A stretch of DNA of 5,004 bases from an uncultured Chloroflexaceae bacterium (lineage in GTDB: Bacteria; Chloroflexota; Chloroflexia; Chloroflexales; Chloroflexaceae): the NCBI GenBank assembly GCA_937141995.1, contig CAKZQX010000447.1, forward strand, positions 1-5,004, in the 5' to 3' direction. A program made the position numbers and the translations under genes. Of the stretch, positions 4,665 to 5,004 are shown piece after piece; positions within the stretch are counted from its first letter, which is position 1; each line of letters opens with the position of its first letter. The notes under the pieces were generated by a model. That model had not been told where the DNA came from. It saw nothing but the letters and a program-made list of their open reading frames with translations, and did no database searches.

Positions 4665-5004
4665 TTGGAAGACAGTATTGACACACAGGTGCTGCGGGTC
4701 GCGCTGGATGCGCCTGATTTACGCCTGATCCAACGGGCGGCGGCACGGTTGCGGCAGGGCGGTCTGGTGGCGTTCCCGACCGAAACTGTGTACGGATTGG
4801 GCGCAAATGCGCTTGATGCGGCAGCGGTAGCGCGGATCTTTCAGGCCAAGGGGCGGCCTGCATCCGATCCACTGATCGTCCACATCATCGCGCTTACACA
4901 ACTGAGCGACGTGGCGCGTGTGGTCCCCGATGTTGGTTGGCAGTTGACGCAGCGCTTCTGGCCGGGGCCGCTGACGCTGGTGTTGCAGCGGCATGCGCAG
5001 GTTC
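4665..5004 (+). CDS. sua5: L-threonylcarbamoyladenylate synthase, Sua5/YwlC type (5' part)
   Basis: This enzyme makes threonylcarbamoyl-AMP from threonine, bicarbonate and ATP, the first step of t6A modification at position 37 of tRNAs that read ANN codons. The visible 113 codons hold the YrdC-domain signatures: GGLVAFPTETVYGLG (32-46), KGRPASDPLIVHI (62-74) and WPGPLTLVL (99-107). The KGRP..(N/D)PLIVH form is that of Sua5/YwlC, not of E. coli TsaC. At the second motif D68 stands where most members have Asn. The start is TTG at 4665, backed by GGGAG (4651-4655) 9 nt upstream; no ATG lies in frame before the first motif, and the next candidate is a GTG at 4689 without a ribosome site. The frame stays open to the window end, so the C-terminal part, including any Sua5 domain, is not visible. 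Confidence 0.93.
   Translation, partial: MEDSIDTQVLRVALDAPDLRLIQRAAARLRQGGLVAFPTETVYGLGANALDAAAVARIFQAKGRPASDPLIVHIIALTQLSDVARVVPDVGWQLTQRFWPGPLTLVLQRHAQV

Overview
The window reads as chromosomal, GC-rich bacterial DNA. Several proteins (the methyltransferase, the 9-TM membrane protein, the DUF6624-like protein) resemble filamentous anoxygenic phototrophs of the Chloroflexota (Chloroflexus/Roseiflexus type). That placement is an inference from protein character, not from a search. Coding is dense and most genes run on the + strand.

Left part (1-2396): a housekeeping run. A strong promoter (69-97) and a GC-rich structured leader (about 104-261) precede rplS (ribosomal protein L19). A class I SAM methyltransferase begins on the last base of the rplS stop codon. 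rnhB (RNase HII) follows after 3 nt, then a small predicted membrane protein with a YdjM-like metal-site pattern. The four probably share one transcript. No rpsP, rimM or trmD is visible next to rplS.

Middle (2397-3561): an extended -10 promoter leads to a DUF6624-like protein of unknown function, which converges on a MarR-family regulator on the minus strand with no canonical terminator between them.

Right part (3562-5004): a 224-bp divergent intergenic region separates marR from a nine-helix integral membrane protein. It holds a near-consensus marR promoter (TTGACA-N17-TATATT, minus strand), an extended -10 promoter on the + strand, and two exact copies of an 11-bp element centred 42 bp apart that bracket the marR promoter. 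This looks like an autoregulated, divergently controlled locus and is the most informative part of the window. The membrane gene is followed after 24 nt by the start of a Sua5/YwlC-type L-threonylcarbamoyladenylate synthase, which uses a TTG start and runs off the right edge.

I see no rRNA, tRNA, CRISPR array, insertion sequence or phage gene. I found no clear new multi-gene system. The points worth following are the MarR operator architecture, the possible L19 leader regulation, and the recurring TGn extended -10 in all five promoter candidates.
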